In this document: positions 8,091-17,780 of the stretch, one piece after another
How the letters are laid out: each line of letters opens with the position of its first letter
Numbering within the stretch: the first letter of the stretch is position 1
Source of the DNA: Lentzea waywayandensis
GTDB lineage: Bacteria; Actinomycetota; Actinomycetes; Mycobacteriales; Pseudonocardiaceae
Assembly: GCF_900115955.1 (NCBI RefSeq)
Contig: NZ_FOYL01000026.1
Span: 1 to 54,876, forward strand
Direction of reading: 5' to 3'
Length of the DNA stretch: 54,876 nt
Position numbers and translations under genes: made by a program
The notes under the pieces: model-generated
Told to the model about the DNA's origin: nothing
Seen by the model: only the letters and a program-made list of their open reading frames with translations
The model's database searches: none

Positions 8091-8111
8091 TCCTCCACCC
8101 TGCATGGAGGA
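8091..8111 (+). promoter_or_regulatory. hairpin that masks the Shine-Dalgarno of the metalloprotease gene
   Basis: TCCTCCA (8091-8097) pairs perfectly with TGGAGGA (8105-8111) across a 7-nt loop. The 3' arm is the ribosome-binding site itself, 8 nt before the ATG at 8119. Folding would block initiation, so this is a candidate translational switch or RNA-degradation control. Confidence 0.55.
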
Positions 8112-8118
8112 AAGTTCA

Positions 8119-9078
8119 ATGTCTCTCACGAGAAAGCGCGTGCTGCCGGCGTTCGCCGCCGGTCTGCTCGCGGCGGGCGCGATCACCCTGCTCGGCGGTA
8201 GCCCCGCCGCAACCGCCGTGGGCTCGGCCGACTGCGTCGACACGCACGCCGACGAGCACTCGGCTGCTCGCGGCAGGCCCGGCAGCACCGGCCACGACCG
8301 CAACGAGATCTCCGACGCCCAGGCCGCCCAGATGAACGCGGACCTGCGCGCGAAGATCGCCAAGAACAACTCGCTCGGCGAGTTCAGCGCGCTGGCGGGC
8401 GGCACGATCAACGTGGTCTTCCACGTCGTGACCAACTCCGCGGGCAAGGGCGCGATCACCGAGGCCACCCTCACCAAGCAGCTCAAGGTCCTCAACGACG
8501 GCTTCGCGGGCGTGGAGTCGAGCGCCGCGGCGAAGACGGGCTTCAAGTTCGTGCTTCAGGACACCAAGCGCTACACGAACAACGCCTGGTTCAACGGAGG
8601 CGCGGACAGCGCGAACACCGAGCGCCAGATGAAGACCCAGACCCGCGTCGGCACGGCCGCGACGCTCAACATCTGGTTCACCGACATCGACGGCTTCGGC
8701 TTCGCGACGTTCCCGTCCTGGTACAAGGGCGACCCGAAGATGGACGGCGTCGTGGTCGACTACGCCACCGTTCCCGGCGGTTCCGAGGTCAACTTCAACC
8801 TCGGCAAGACCGTGACGCACGAGGTCGGCCACTGGATGGGGCTCTGGCACACCTTCCAGGGCGGCTGCAAGGCGCCCGGCGACGAGGTCGCGGACACCCC
8901 GGCGCAGGCCAGCTCCACCTCGGGCTGCCCGACCGGCCGTGACTCCTGTACGGCGACGGGCCTGGACCCGATCCACAACTACATGGACTACTCCTACGAC
9001 GACTGCTACAACCAGTTCACCCCTGGTCAGAACACCCGCATGCAGAGCGCCTGGACGGCCTACCGCGCCGGCAAGTGA
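8119..9078 (+). CDS. secreted zinc metalloprotease, M43 (pappalysin/cytophagalysin) type
   Basis: 319 residues from the ATG at 8119; an upstream in-frame ATG at 8104 overlaps the Shine-Dalgarno and is rejected. Residues 1-35 form a Sec signal peptide (RKR, then a hydrophobic core ending near AATA). The zinc site HEVGHWMGLWH has ligands His234, His238 and His244 with Glu235 as base, the HExxHxxGxxH metzincin pattern, followed by a downstream Met-turn candidate (NYMDYSYDDC). Several Cys pairs suit an extracellular protein. It probably degrades protein outside the cell. It ends at a strong bidirectional terminator. Confidence 0.9.
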   Translation: MSLTRKRVLPAFAAGLLAAGAITLLGGSPAATAVGSADCVDTHADEHSAARGRPGSTGHDRNEISDAQAAQMNADLRAKIAKNNSLGEFSALAGGTINVVFHVVTNSAGKGAITEATLTKQLKVLNDGFAGVESSAAAKTGFKFVLQDTKRYTNNAWFNGGADSANTERQMKTQTRVGTAATLNIWFTDIDGFGFATFPSWYKGDPKMDGVVVDYATVPGGSEVNFNLGKTVTHEVGHWMGLWHTFQGGCKAPGDEVADTPAQASSTSGCPTGRDSCTATGLDPIHNYMDYSYDDCYNQFTPGQNTRMQSAWTAYRAGK

Positions 9079-9085
9079 TCTGACG

Positions 9086-9126
9086 GGAGGGCTTGCGCCG
9101 ACAGAAGAAGGAAGCGCAAGCCCTCC
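9086..9126. terminator. bidirectional terminator between metalloprotease and TPR genes
   Basis: GGAGGGCTTGCGC (9086-9098) and GCGCAAGCCCTCC (9114-9126) make a perfect 13-bp stem with a 15-nt A-rich loop, placed exactly between two convergent stop codons (9078 and 9128). Confidence 0.85.
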
Positions 9127-9127
9127 T

Positions 9128-10642
9128 CTAGAGCCGGGCGGCGACCGCTTGAGCTCGGTCCAGTTCGCGTTGGTAGCGGCTGGGGTTGTGCGCGGCGAGT
9201 TCCTCGTACATCGCAAGGGATTCGCTGATCGCAGCCTCGGCCTCGGCGCGTTCGGAGCGCAGAACGCGGATCAGCGCGTGATCGGAGAGCGCGTCGGCCA
9301 GCAGGTAGCTGTACTCGTATGGATCTTCGGCATGCTGTTCGCGGTAGTGCGCGACCGACAGCAGTGACGCCTCCAGCGCGGCGTCCGGCTCGCCCGCGTG
9401 CGCCGAGGACAGCGCGAAGGTGTTGCGCGCCATGGCTTTGCCGTCCGCGGTCTGGTACAGCTCGATGCCCTTCGCGGCAGCTTGCGCGGCCTCGGAGTAG
9501 GCCTGCCGCGAGATCAGGAGGCTGGCGCGGTTTGTCCACGCCCGCGCGAGCTCCTTGCGGCCCAGCTCGCGTTCCTCGTGCTTGGTGGCGAGCGCGATGG
9601 CCTCGTCGCTGGCCGCGAGCGACTCGTCGAGCCTGCCGATGTCGTGCAGCCGGCTGCCGAGACTGACGAGCGCCAGGGCGACGCGCAATTCCATCTTCAT
9701 GATCATGGCCCGGCCCTCCGCCTTCGCGAGAAGTTCGCGAAAACGATCAGTGGCCTCCTGCGCCGCCTCCACCGCCTGTTCGTCGAGTCCGAGGTCGCGC
9801 AGGTGGTTGCCGTGGTTGTGCAGGGCGCCGGCGAGGTTGCTGAGGCAGTCCCGGTCTTCGCTCTCCGCGTGCTCCCGGAGGATGGCCACGGCCTCGATGG
9901 CGGACGCGCGGGCTTCCTCGAACCGGCCCAGACGCAGCTGCAGGAGACTGAGTTCGTCGTAAGCGGTGTGACCGTTGATGCCCCGCCACGAACCGTTCTG
10001 CCGCCAGAACGCCGCGTTCAGAGCGGTGAAGTCGGCCGCCTGCTCGTACTCGCCGATCGTCGTGAGGCGGTGGGCGTACTCCAACTGGGCGTGCGCGAGG
10101 CTGTAGCCGGGTGGTGGTCCGTTCTTGGTCGGGATCTGCTCGCGCAGTTCGGCGATCGCCTCGCGGGCGTTGTCGGCGGCCTCCGTGTGCCTGCCCAGCT
10201 TGCCCAGCAGATTGGTGATCCAGTACCTGGCCGTGTTGGCGATCTCGGTGCTGTGCTCGCCCGGCACGGCCAGCCGGCGGGCGAGCGGCAGTTCCTCCCG
10301 CACGACCGCCAGCGCTTCCTCGTGCCGTTCCTGCCGCATGAGGTTGTCGCGCATCAAGGTCAGGACGCGCCGCAGCTTCTCGGCGTCACCGGCCTCCCGG
10401 CGGAACTCCAGCACCTCCTCGTGCGTGCGCAACGCGAAGTCGTCCCAGCCGCACTCCTCGAACCACTCCGCCAGCTCCACCAGGGCTTCCGTCAACGCGT
10501 CCGGACTCGGCCAGTCCTCGCGAGGCTTGCTTCGCAGTTCCTCGACGACCGGCCAGACGTACCGCAGCATCTTCAAGGGGTCCGGATGGCCGCTTCTGGC
10601 AGGGCGGTGCCGCGTCTCGTCGCGGCGCACTGGGTTGATCAC
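9128..10642 (-). CDS. tetratricopeptide repeat protein
   Basis: 504 residues when started at the GTG at 10642, whose first four bases overlap the stop of the upstream kinase gene (GTGA), a classic coupling arrangement. ATG at 10570 is an alternative. The protein is almost entirely helical with TPR-type pairs, for example GEYEQAADFTALNAAFWRQ, LGRFEEARASAIEAVAIL, GLDEQAVEAAQEATDRF and AYSEAAQAAAKGIELYQ. There is no catalytic domain, signal peptide or membrane segment. TPR arrays mediate protein-protein contacts; the partner is unknown. Confidence 0.8.
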   Translation of the reverse strand: MINPVRRDETRHRPARSGHPDPLKMLRYVWPVVEELRSKPREDWPSPDALTEALVELAEWFEECGWDDFALRTHEEVLEFRREAGDAEKLRRVLTLMRDNLMRQERHEEALAVVREELPLARRLAVPGEHSTEIANTARYWITNLLGKLGRHTEAADNAREAIAELREQIPTKNGPPPGYSLAHAQLEYAHRLTTIGEYEQAADFTALNAAFWRQNGSWRGINGHTAYDELSLLQLRLGRFEEARASAIEAVAILREHAESEDRDCLSNLAGALHNHGNHLRDLGLDEQAVEAAQEATDRFRELLAKAEGRAMIMKMELRVALALVSLGSRLHDIGRLDESLAASDEAIALATKHEERELGRKELARAWTNRASLLISRQAYSEAAQAAAKGIELYQTADGKAMARNTFALSSAHAGEPDAALEASLLSVAHYREQHAEDPYEYSYLLADALSDHALIRVLRSERAEAEAAISESLAMYEELAAHNPSRYQRELDRAQAVAARL

Positions 10643-11259
10643 GCGCGAGTGGATATCACGTCCCGGTGGTCGATCAGCAGCCTTGCCCGCGCCGCCGGTT
10701 CGCACTGCGCCAGGTACAGGCGCTGCCCTTCGACGTAACGGCGGTTGCGGGGGTCGTCCGGATCGGGCGGGCTGCCGTCGCGAACGGCCATGCGCGCCAT
10801 CGACACCGCGAAGCCGACGTCCAGGAACACCGAGAAGTCCCAGTGCCCCACGAGCTCGTCCCGGTGCAGGAAGATGCCGTCCACCAGCAGGAGCGCGGCC
10901 GGCGACGCGACCTCGGCCGGCGCGTCCACGTACTCGTCGGTCGCCAGGTCGTGGCTCGCCCGCCGGAACGGTCGCCCGGCCGCGAACGGCGTGAGCAGGA
11001 GGCCGGTGAAACGGTCGTAGTCGTAGCTGTCCAGGAAGAAGCCCTCAGGTGAGGTCCGTCCGCGCTGCCAGCGAATCGCGCGCGGGTGGTGGAAGTCGTC
11101 CACGGACGCGCGCACCACTTCGCGGCCTCTGGAACGCAGCACCTGAGCCAGGTCGTCGCAGAACGTCGTCTTGCCCGCGCCATCGACCCCGTCGACCCCG
11201 ACCAGGCCGCGCGAAGGCAGCAGATCGGCGACCTCGTTCAGCATCCCGGCACGCGTCAT
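10639..11259 (-). CDS. uridine kinase-like P-loop nucleoside kinase
   Basis: 206 residues from the ATG at 11259 (MTRAGMLNEVADLL). GVDGVDGAGKTTF is a Walker A loop of the udk/PRK family. SVDDFHHPRAIRW carries the acidic substrate-binding residue, followed by DGIFLHRDEL. The C-terminal part RNRRYVEGQRLYL is also typical. It would phosphorylate uridine or another nucleoside, but actinobacterial members of this branch are not characterised. It overlaps the TPR gene by 4 bp. Starts further upstream are possible but have no better ribosome site. Confidence 0.85.
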   Translation of the reverse strand: MTRAGMLNEVADLLPSRGLVGVDGVDGAGKTTFCDDLAQVLRSRGREVVRASVDDFHHPRAIRWQRGRTSPEGFFLDSYDYDRFTGLLLTPFAAGRPFRRASHDLATDEYVDAPAEVASPAALLLVDGIFLHRDELVGHWDFSVFLDVGFAVSMARMAVRDGSPPDPDDPRNRRYVEGQRLYLAQCEPAARARLLIDHRDVISTRA

Positions 11260-11452
11260 GGCATCGACGTTCTCACAGATCGTGACCGCCACAGGCCCTA
11301 TCGGATGAGACCCAGGTCTCCTTGGCCTCAAGAACGCGTAAAAGCCGGACCCGCCTCCGTAAGGACGCTGTCAGGCACCCTCTGATCAGGCATTTCGTGA
11401 TGCACGCTTCCGTGCGTCATCAAGAATCCTTGTCGTTGAAGGGAGCGGCGTC
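11260..11452. promoter_or_regulatory. divergent control region upstream of the kdp operon
   Basis: 193 bp without a gene separate the kinase start from the first kdp micro-ORF. It contains two direct TCAGGCA repeats (11371-11377 and 11386-11392, 15 bp apart) and a hairpin at 11398-11422 (TGATGCACG against CGTG-CATCA with a 3-nt bulge, loop CTTC). The GAAGGGA ribosome site is at 11438-11444. The repeats could be KdpE sites, but no consensus is recognised with certainty. Confidence 0.35.
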
Positions 11453-11536
11453 ATGGCCGACCTGGCCTACGCGTTGCTGCTGATCGGGAGTTTCGTCGTG
11501 CTGGGCCTGACGGTGCGTGGACTGGAGAAGTTGTGA
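11453..11536 (+). CDS. 27-residue membrane micro-protein at the head of the kdp operon
   Basis: An ATG at 11453 with GAAGGGA nearby opens a 27-codon frame: MADLAYALLLIGSFVVLGL, then TVRGLEKL. It is one hydrophobic helix with a short positively charged tail. Its TGA overlaps the GTG of kdpF (GTGA), a sign of real translation and coupling. Its shape parallels KdpF (a single helix ending in a charged EK tail). It may stabilise the KdpABC complex or be a duplicated KdpF. Too small for standard gene finding. Confidence 0.7.
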   Translation: MADLAYALLLIGSFVVLGLTVRGLEKL

Positions 11537-11631
11537 GCACGGGACTTGTCGCCAACGGCGTCGCCGGCGTGATCGCGCTCGCGCTGATCGTCTACCTGTT
11601 CATCGCACTCGTCAGGCCGGAGAAGTTCTGA
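11533..11631 (+). CDS. kdpF: potassium-transporting ATPase small subunit KdpF
   Basis: 32 residues from the GTG at 11533: one transmembrane helix (VAGVIALALIVYLFIALV) ending in RPEKF, the conserved KdpF C-terminus. KdpF stabilises the KdpABC complex in the membrane. The last base of its stop TGA is the A of the kdpA ATG (TGATG), so translation is coupled to kdpA. Confidence 0.88.
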   Translation: MSTGLVANGVAGVIALALIVYLFIALVRPEKF

Positions 11632-13249
11632 TGTCACCTCTCGTGGCCGGCCTGGTGCAGGTCGGCATCCTGGTCGCGGCCCTGGCGGTCGTGTATCGAC
11701 CCCTCGGCGACTACATGGCCCGCGTGTTCACCACCAAGGGCCACCTGAAAGCCGAGAAGGCCATTTACCGGTTCGCGCGGATCGACCCGCGCGCCGAGCA
11801 GAAGTGGAGCACTTACGCGTACGGCGTGCTGGGCTTCTCGTTCGTCGGGATCGTGTTCCTGTACGTGATTCAGCGGGTCCAGTCGGTGTTGCCGTTCAAC
11901 TTCGACCGCGGCAACGTGCCGGAGGGCATGTCGTTCAACACGGCGATCAGTTTTGTGACGAACACGAACTGGCAGTCCTATGTGCCGGAAGCGGTCATGG
12001 GTCACACGGTCCAGATGATCGGTTTGACGGTGCAGAACTTCGTGTCGGCTGCCGTCGGCCTGGCCGTCGCCATCGCCCTGGTCCGCGGGTTCGTGCGCAG
12101 CCAGACTGATCGGCTCGGCAACTTCTGGGTCGACCTGGTGCGCGGCGCGATCCGGATCCTGCTGCCGCTGGCGTTCATCGCGGCGATCGTGCTGATCATC
12201 ACGGGTGTCACGATGAGTCTCAAGTCCGGTGTGGACGTTGATGGTCAGACGATCGCGAACGCGCCTGTCGCCGGCCAGGAGGCCATCAAGGAGCTTGGCA
12301 CCAATGGTGGCGGTGTTCTGAACGCGAACTCGGCGCACCCGTTCGAGAATCCGAACGAGTGGTCGAACCTGATCGAGATCTTCCTGCTGCTGGTGATCCC
12401 GGTGGCGCTGACCCGCACGTTCGGTCAGTTGGTGGGCAACAAGAAGCAGGGGTACGTCCTGCTGGGTGTGATGGGCGTGATCTGGTCGGCGATGCTCACC
12501 GTGATCTGGGTGGCGGAGGCGAACGGCCTGCGTCCGCTGGAGGGCAAGGAGCTGCGGTTCGGGATCTCCGGCAGCGCGTTGTTCGCCAACTCCACGACGG
12601 GCACGTCGACGGGCGCGATCAACTCGCTGCACGACAGTTTCACCGGCCTCGGTGGTGGTGGCACGTTGCTGAACATGTTGTTCGGTGAGATGACGCCGGG
12701 CGGTGTCGGCACGGGGTTGTACAGCGTTCTGGTGATGGCGATCATCGCGATGTTCCTGGCGGGGTTGATGGTCGGACGTACGCCGGAGTATCTGGGGAAG
12801 AAGCTGGGGCGCAAGGAGGTCACGGCGGCCGCGGTGTCGATTCTCGCGATGCCGACGGTGTTGTTGATCGGCGCGGGGATCGCCGCGATCCTGCCGAGTA
12901 CTCAGGGTGCGCTGAACAATCCCGGTGAGCACGGCTTGTCGGAGATTCTGTACGCCTATGCGTCGGCGTCGAACAACAACGGCAGTGCGTTCGCCGGTAT
13001 CACGGTGACGAACGACTGGTTCCAGTCGTCGCTGGGTCTGTGCATGCTGTTCGGCCGGTTCATCCCGATCATCGCGGTGCTCGCACTGGCCGGATCGTTG
13101 GCAGCGCAGAAGAAGGTGCCGGTCACGGCGGGCACGCTGCCCACCACCGGGCCGTTGTTCGCGACGTTGCTGACCGGCTCGATCGTGCTGGTCGCCGCGC
13201 TCACGTTCGTTCCCGCTCTCGCTCTTGGTCCCATCGCGGAGGCTTTGCT

Positions 13250-13253
<4 letters not shown>
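11631..13253 (+). CDS. kdpA: potassium-transporting ATPase subunit KdpA
   Basis: 540 residues starting at the ATG at 11631 (MSPLVAGLVQVG). About ten membrane helices form four pore-loop repeats homologous to K+ channels. Selectivity-filter-like segments include SFVTNTNWQSY near residue 105 and LGTNGGGVLNANSAHPFENP near 225, both diagnostic of KdpA. It binds K+ and passes it to KdpB. Full length for the family. Its TGA overlaps the GTG of kdpB. Confidence 0.97.
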
Positions 13254-15241
<1,988 letters not shown>

Positions 15242-15245
15242 ACCA

Positions 15246-15773
15246 ATGGACAACTTTCTGAAGCAGTCGTGGGCGGGTCTGCGGATCCTGCTCGCACTCA
15301 CGGTGCTCCTCGGGGTGCTCTACCCGCTGTCGGTGTGGGGCGTGTCGCGGATCCCCGGCCTGCACGCCAACGCCGAGGCCACCGACACGTCGCTGGTCGC
15401 CGTCACGCGCGAGGGGGACAAGTACTTCGTGCCGAGGCCGTCCGCGGCGACGCTGCCCGCGTCCGGTGGCTCGAACAAGGGCGAGCTGAACGAGGACTAC
15501 ACGAAGGTCATCGCTGAGCGCAGGACGGAGATCGCGCAACGCGAAGGCGTGCCCGAGAGCCAGGTTCCGCAGGACGCCGTGACGGCGTCGGCGTCCGGCC
15601 TCGACCCGCACATCAGCCCGGAGTACGCGGCGTTGCAGGTGCCCCGCGTGGCACGCGCGTCCGGGCTGCCGGTGGAGAAGGTGCGTGAGCTGGTCGCTGC
15701 CAACACTCACGGCACCTTCACCACCACCGTCAACGTGACTGCGCTGAACCGTGCCATCGACAGCGCCGGTTGA
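15246..15773 (+). CDS. kdpC: potassium-transporting ATPase subunit KdpC
   Basis: 175 residues, one N-terminal membrane helix (LRILLALTVLLGVLYPLSVWG) and a soluble extracytoplasmic domain. SGLDPHISPEYAALQVPRVA and the C-terminal VNVTALNRAID are KdpC signatures. It acts as a stabilising or catalytic chaperone of the KdpB reaction. It begins 4 bp after kdpB. The 3' end overlaps a GTG-started relic of kdpD. Confidence 0.95.
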   Translation: MDNFLKQSWAGLRILLALTVLLGVLYPLSVWGVSRIPGLHANAEATDTSLVAVTREGDKYFVPRPSAATLPASGGSNKGELNEDYTKVIAERRTEIAQREGVPESQVPQDAVTASASGLDPHISPEYAALQVPRVARASGLPVEKVRELVAANTHGTFTTTVNVTALNRAIDSAG

Positions 15774-16040
15774 CGGTCGCCGGGGTGAGCTGAGGATCTA
15801 CCTCGGCGCCGCTCCCGGCGTCGGCAAGAGCTTCGCCATGCTCGGCGAGGCCCACCGGCGCCGGGAGCGCGGCACGGAGGTGCTGCGCGCAAGGTGATCC
15901 GGCACCGCGGCTGCGGATCGTCGACCACGGTCCCGGACTGCCGAAGAAGGCGGGATACAAGGTGTTCGCGCCGAGGACACCCAGGCGGCGGTCTGACCGA
16001 GGTCAATTCGCTGCCCGCCTACGAGGAGGCTTCCGGATGA
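15751..16040 (+). pseudogene. kdpD: kdpD sensor kinase, reduced to three short relics
   Basis: A GTG at 15751 inside kdpC opens a 48-codon frame ending with TGA at 15895-15897. It includes LRIYLGAAPGVGKSFAMLGE, the KdpD N-terminal Walker A region, and AHRRRERGTEV. Then LRIVDHGPGLPKK (near 15910-15950) matches the ATP-binding G1 region of the KdpD kinase domain. Finally RAEDT followed, after a one-base shift, by GGGLTEVNSLPA matches the extreme KdpD C-terminus (usually EDTPGGGLT). Normal KdpD is about 850 residues; roughly 2.2 kb is missing by internal deletions. The last TGA overlaps the kdpE ATG, as in an intact operon. Confidence 0.88.
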
Positions 16041-16714
16041 CGTCAGTGCTGGTAGTGGACGACGAACCGCAGATCGTGCGCGCGCTGAGGATCAACCTCA
16101 GCGCGCGGGGATACGACGTGATGACGGCCTACGACGGCAAATCGGCGCTCGGCGTGGCCGTCGAGGGCAAGCCGGACGTGGTCGTGCTCGACCTCGGCCT
16201 GCCCGACATCGACGGCGTGGACGTGATCGCCGGTCTGCGCGGCTGGTCCACGATCCCGATCATCGTGCTGTCCGCGCGGACCGACTCGTCGGCCAAGGTC
16301 GAGGCCCTGGACGCGGGCGCCGACGACTACGTGACCAAGCCGTTCGGCATGGACGAGCTGTTGGCCCGGTTGCGTGCGGCCGTGCGCCGCAACCTCGCGC
16401 GGGAGGCGGGCGATCCCGTCGTCGAGACGTCGTCGTTCGTCGTGGACCTGGCGGTGAAGAAGGTGCGCCGCGACGGTCGTGAAGTGCACCTGACGCCGAC
16501 CGAGTGGGGCCTGGTCGAGGTCCTGGCGCGCAACCCCGGCCGGCTCGTGTCGCAGAAGCAGCTGCTTCAGGAGGTGTGGGGGCCGATGCACGTCAACGAG
16601 TCCCAGTACCTGCGCGTCTACTTCGCCCAGCTGCGTCGCAAGCTGGAGGACGATCCGGCCCACCCCAGGCACCTCATCACCGAGCCCGGCATGGGGTACC
16701 GCTTCGAGGTGTGA
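16037..16714 (+). CDS. kdpE: KDP operon response regulator KdpE
   Basis: 225 residues from the ATG at 16037, in ATGA overlap with the kdpD relic. The receiver domain (1-115) keeps the acidic pair DDEP, the phospho-acceptor Asp52 in VVVLDLGLPD and the Lys of KPFGMDELL. An OmpR-type winged helix (about 125-225) ends in RHLITEPGMGYRFEV. All functional residues look intact even though the cognate kinase is destroyed. It would activate kdpFABC; its phosphate donor is now unknown. Confidence 0.95.
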   Translation: MTSVLVVDDEPQIVRALRINLSARGYDVMTAYDGKSALGVAVEGKPDVVVLDLGLPDIDGVDVIAGLRGWSTIPIIVLSARTDSSAKVEALDAGADDYVTKPFGMDELLARLRAAVRRNLAREAGDPVVETSSFVVDLAVKKVRRDGREVHLTPTEWGLVEVLARNPGRLVSQKQLLQEVWGPMHVNESQYLRVYFAQLRRKLEDDPAHPRHLITEPGMGYRFEV

Positions 16715-16729
16715 GTTGACGCGAGGCTG

Positions 16730-16743
16730 TGAGAGCGCTTCCA
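16730..16743 (+). promoter_or_regulatory. CebR-like LacI-family operator upstream of the GH16 gene
   Basis: TGAGAGCGCTTCCA agrees at 12 of 14 positions with the Streptomyces CebR box TGGGAGCGCTCCCA (established knowledge), including the AGCGCT core. It lies 44 bp before the GTG start, just after a TTGACG hexamer at 16715-16720 that could be a -35. A glucan-oligosaccharide-responsive LacI repressor elsewhere in the genome is the likely ligand. Confidence 0.65.
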
Positions 16744-16786
16744 TGGAGTTCCGCTGCCGTGCGATCGTGACAGAGAGGTCATCATC

Positions 16787-17701
16787 GTGGCTCGAAAACT
16801 CACGCGCGCCCTGCTGGGACTGATCCTGGTCCTCCCGCTCTCCGGCATCGCGCAGGCAGCGGTCCCACCGACACCGCCAGGCTGGTCGCTGGCCTGGTCG
16901 GACGACTTCACCGGCGCGAACAACACAGCGCCGAACTCGAACAACTGGATCGTCGACACCGGTCACGGTTACCCCGGCGGCCCCGGAAACTGGGGCACCG
17001 GCGAGATCCAGCGCTACACCAACGACCGAGCCAACCTGCGCCTCGACGGCACCGGCAACCTGCGGATCGTGCCGTTGCGCGCGGCCAACGGCGAGTGGAC
17101 CTCGGCCCGCATCGAGTCCCGCCGGGCGAACTTCAAGGCACCGGCAGGTGGCGTGCTGCGCATCGAGGGCCGCATCCAGATGCCGAACATCACCGGCTCC
17201 GGCGCGCTCGGCTACTGGCCGGCGTTCTGGGCGTTGGGCGCCCCGTACCGCGGCAACTACTGGAACTGGCCGAGCATCGGTGAGTTCGACATCATGGAGA
17301 ACGTCAACGGCATCAACAGCGTCTGGGGCGTGCTGCACTGCGGCGTGAACCCCGGCGGTCCGTGCAACGAGACGAACGGCCTCGGCGCCTCCCGCGCCTG
17401 CCCCGGCAGCCAGTGCCCCGGCAACTTCCACACCTACCGCTTCGAGTGGGACCGCTCGGTCAGCCCGAACCAGTTGCGCTGGTACGTCGACGGCCAGCAG
17501 TTCCACACCGTGCGGCAGAACCAGATGGACGCGACCTCCTGGAACAACATGACGTCCCACCAGGGCTACTTCATCCTGCTGAACGTGGCGATGGGCGGCG
17601 CGTTCCCGAACGGCGTAGCAGGCCGCGGCACTCCTGTCCCGGAGACGACGCCCGGCCGTTCGATGGCCGTCGACTACGTGGCGGTGTGGACCCGACCCTA
17701 G
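16787..17701 (+). CDS. secreted glycoside hydrolase family 16 (beta-1,3-glucanase-like)
   Basis: 304 residues from the GTG at 16787, with AGAGAGG about 8 nt upstream. Residues 1-25 are a Sec signal peptide ending AQA. The catalytic motif GEFDIMENVNG carries nucleophile Glu166, Asp168 and acid/base Glu171 of GH16. The flanking YWPAFWALG and FHTYRFEWD are typical of laminarinase-type members. There is no carbohydrate-binding module; it is a single domain. It would cleave beta-1,3(-1,4)-glucans outside the cell. A CebR-like operator upstream suggests induction by glucan-derived sugars. Confidence 0.92.
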   Translation: MARKLTRALLGLILVLPLSGIAQAAVPPTPPGWSLAWSDDFTGANNTAPNSNNWIVDTGHGYPGGPGNWGTGEIQRYTNDRANLRLDGTGNLRIVPLRAANGEWTSARIESRRANFKAPAGGVLRIEGRIQMPNITGSGALGYWPAFWALGAPYRGNYWNWPSIGEFDIMENVNGINSVWGVLHCGVNPGGPCNETNGLGASRACPGSQCPGNFHTYRFEWDRSVSPNQLRWYVDGQQFHTVRQNQMDATSWNNMTSHQGYFILLNVAMGGAFPNGVAGRGTPVPETTPGRSMAVDYVAVWTRP

Positions 17702-17780
17702 AACCTGTGGCCAGCCCTACTGCTCCACCTCCCCGAGGTCGCTAGCTTGGAAGCAGGGGACTTCGGGGGAAGGTGGAGCG

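Noticed and set aside
8104..8118. ATG at 8104 as metalloprotease start
   Set aside because: It overlaps the GGAGGA ribosome site that serves the ATG at 8119, and the signal peptide begins properly at 8119.
9086..9126. Long inverted repeat as an insertion sequence end
   Set aside because: It is unique, lies exactly between two convergent stop codons and has no transposase nearby; a terminator explains it.
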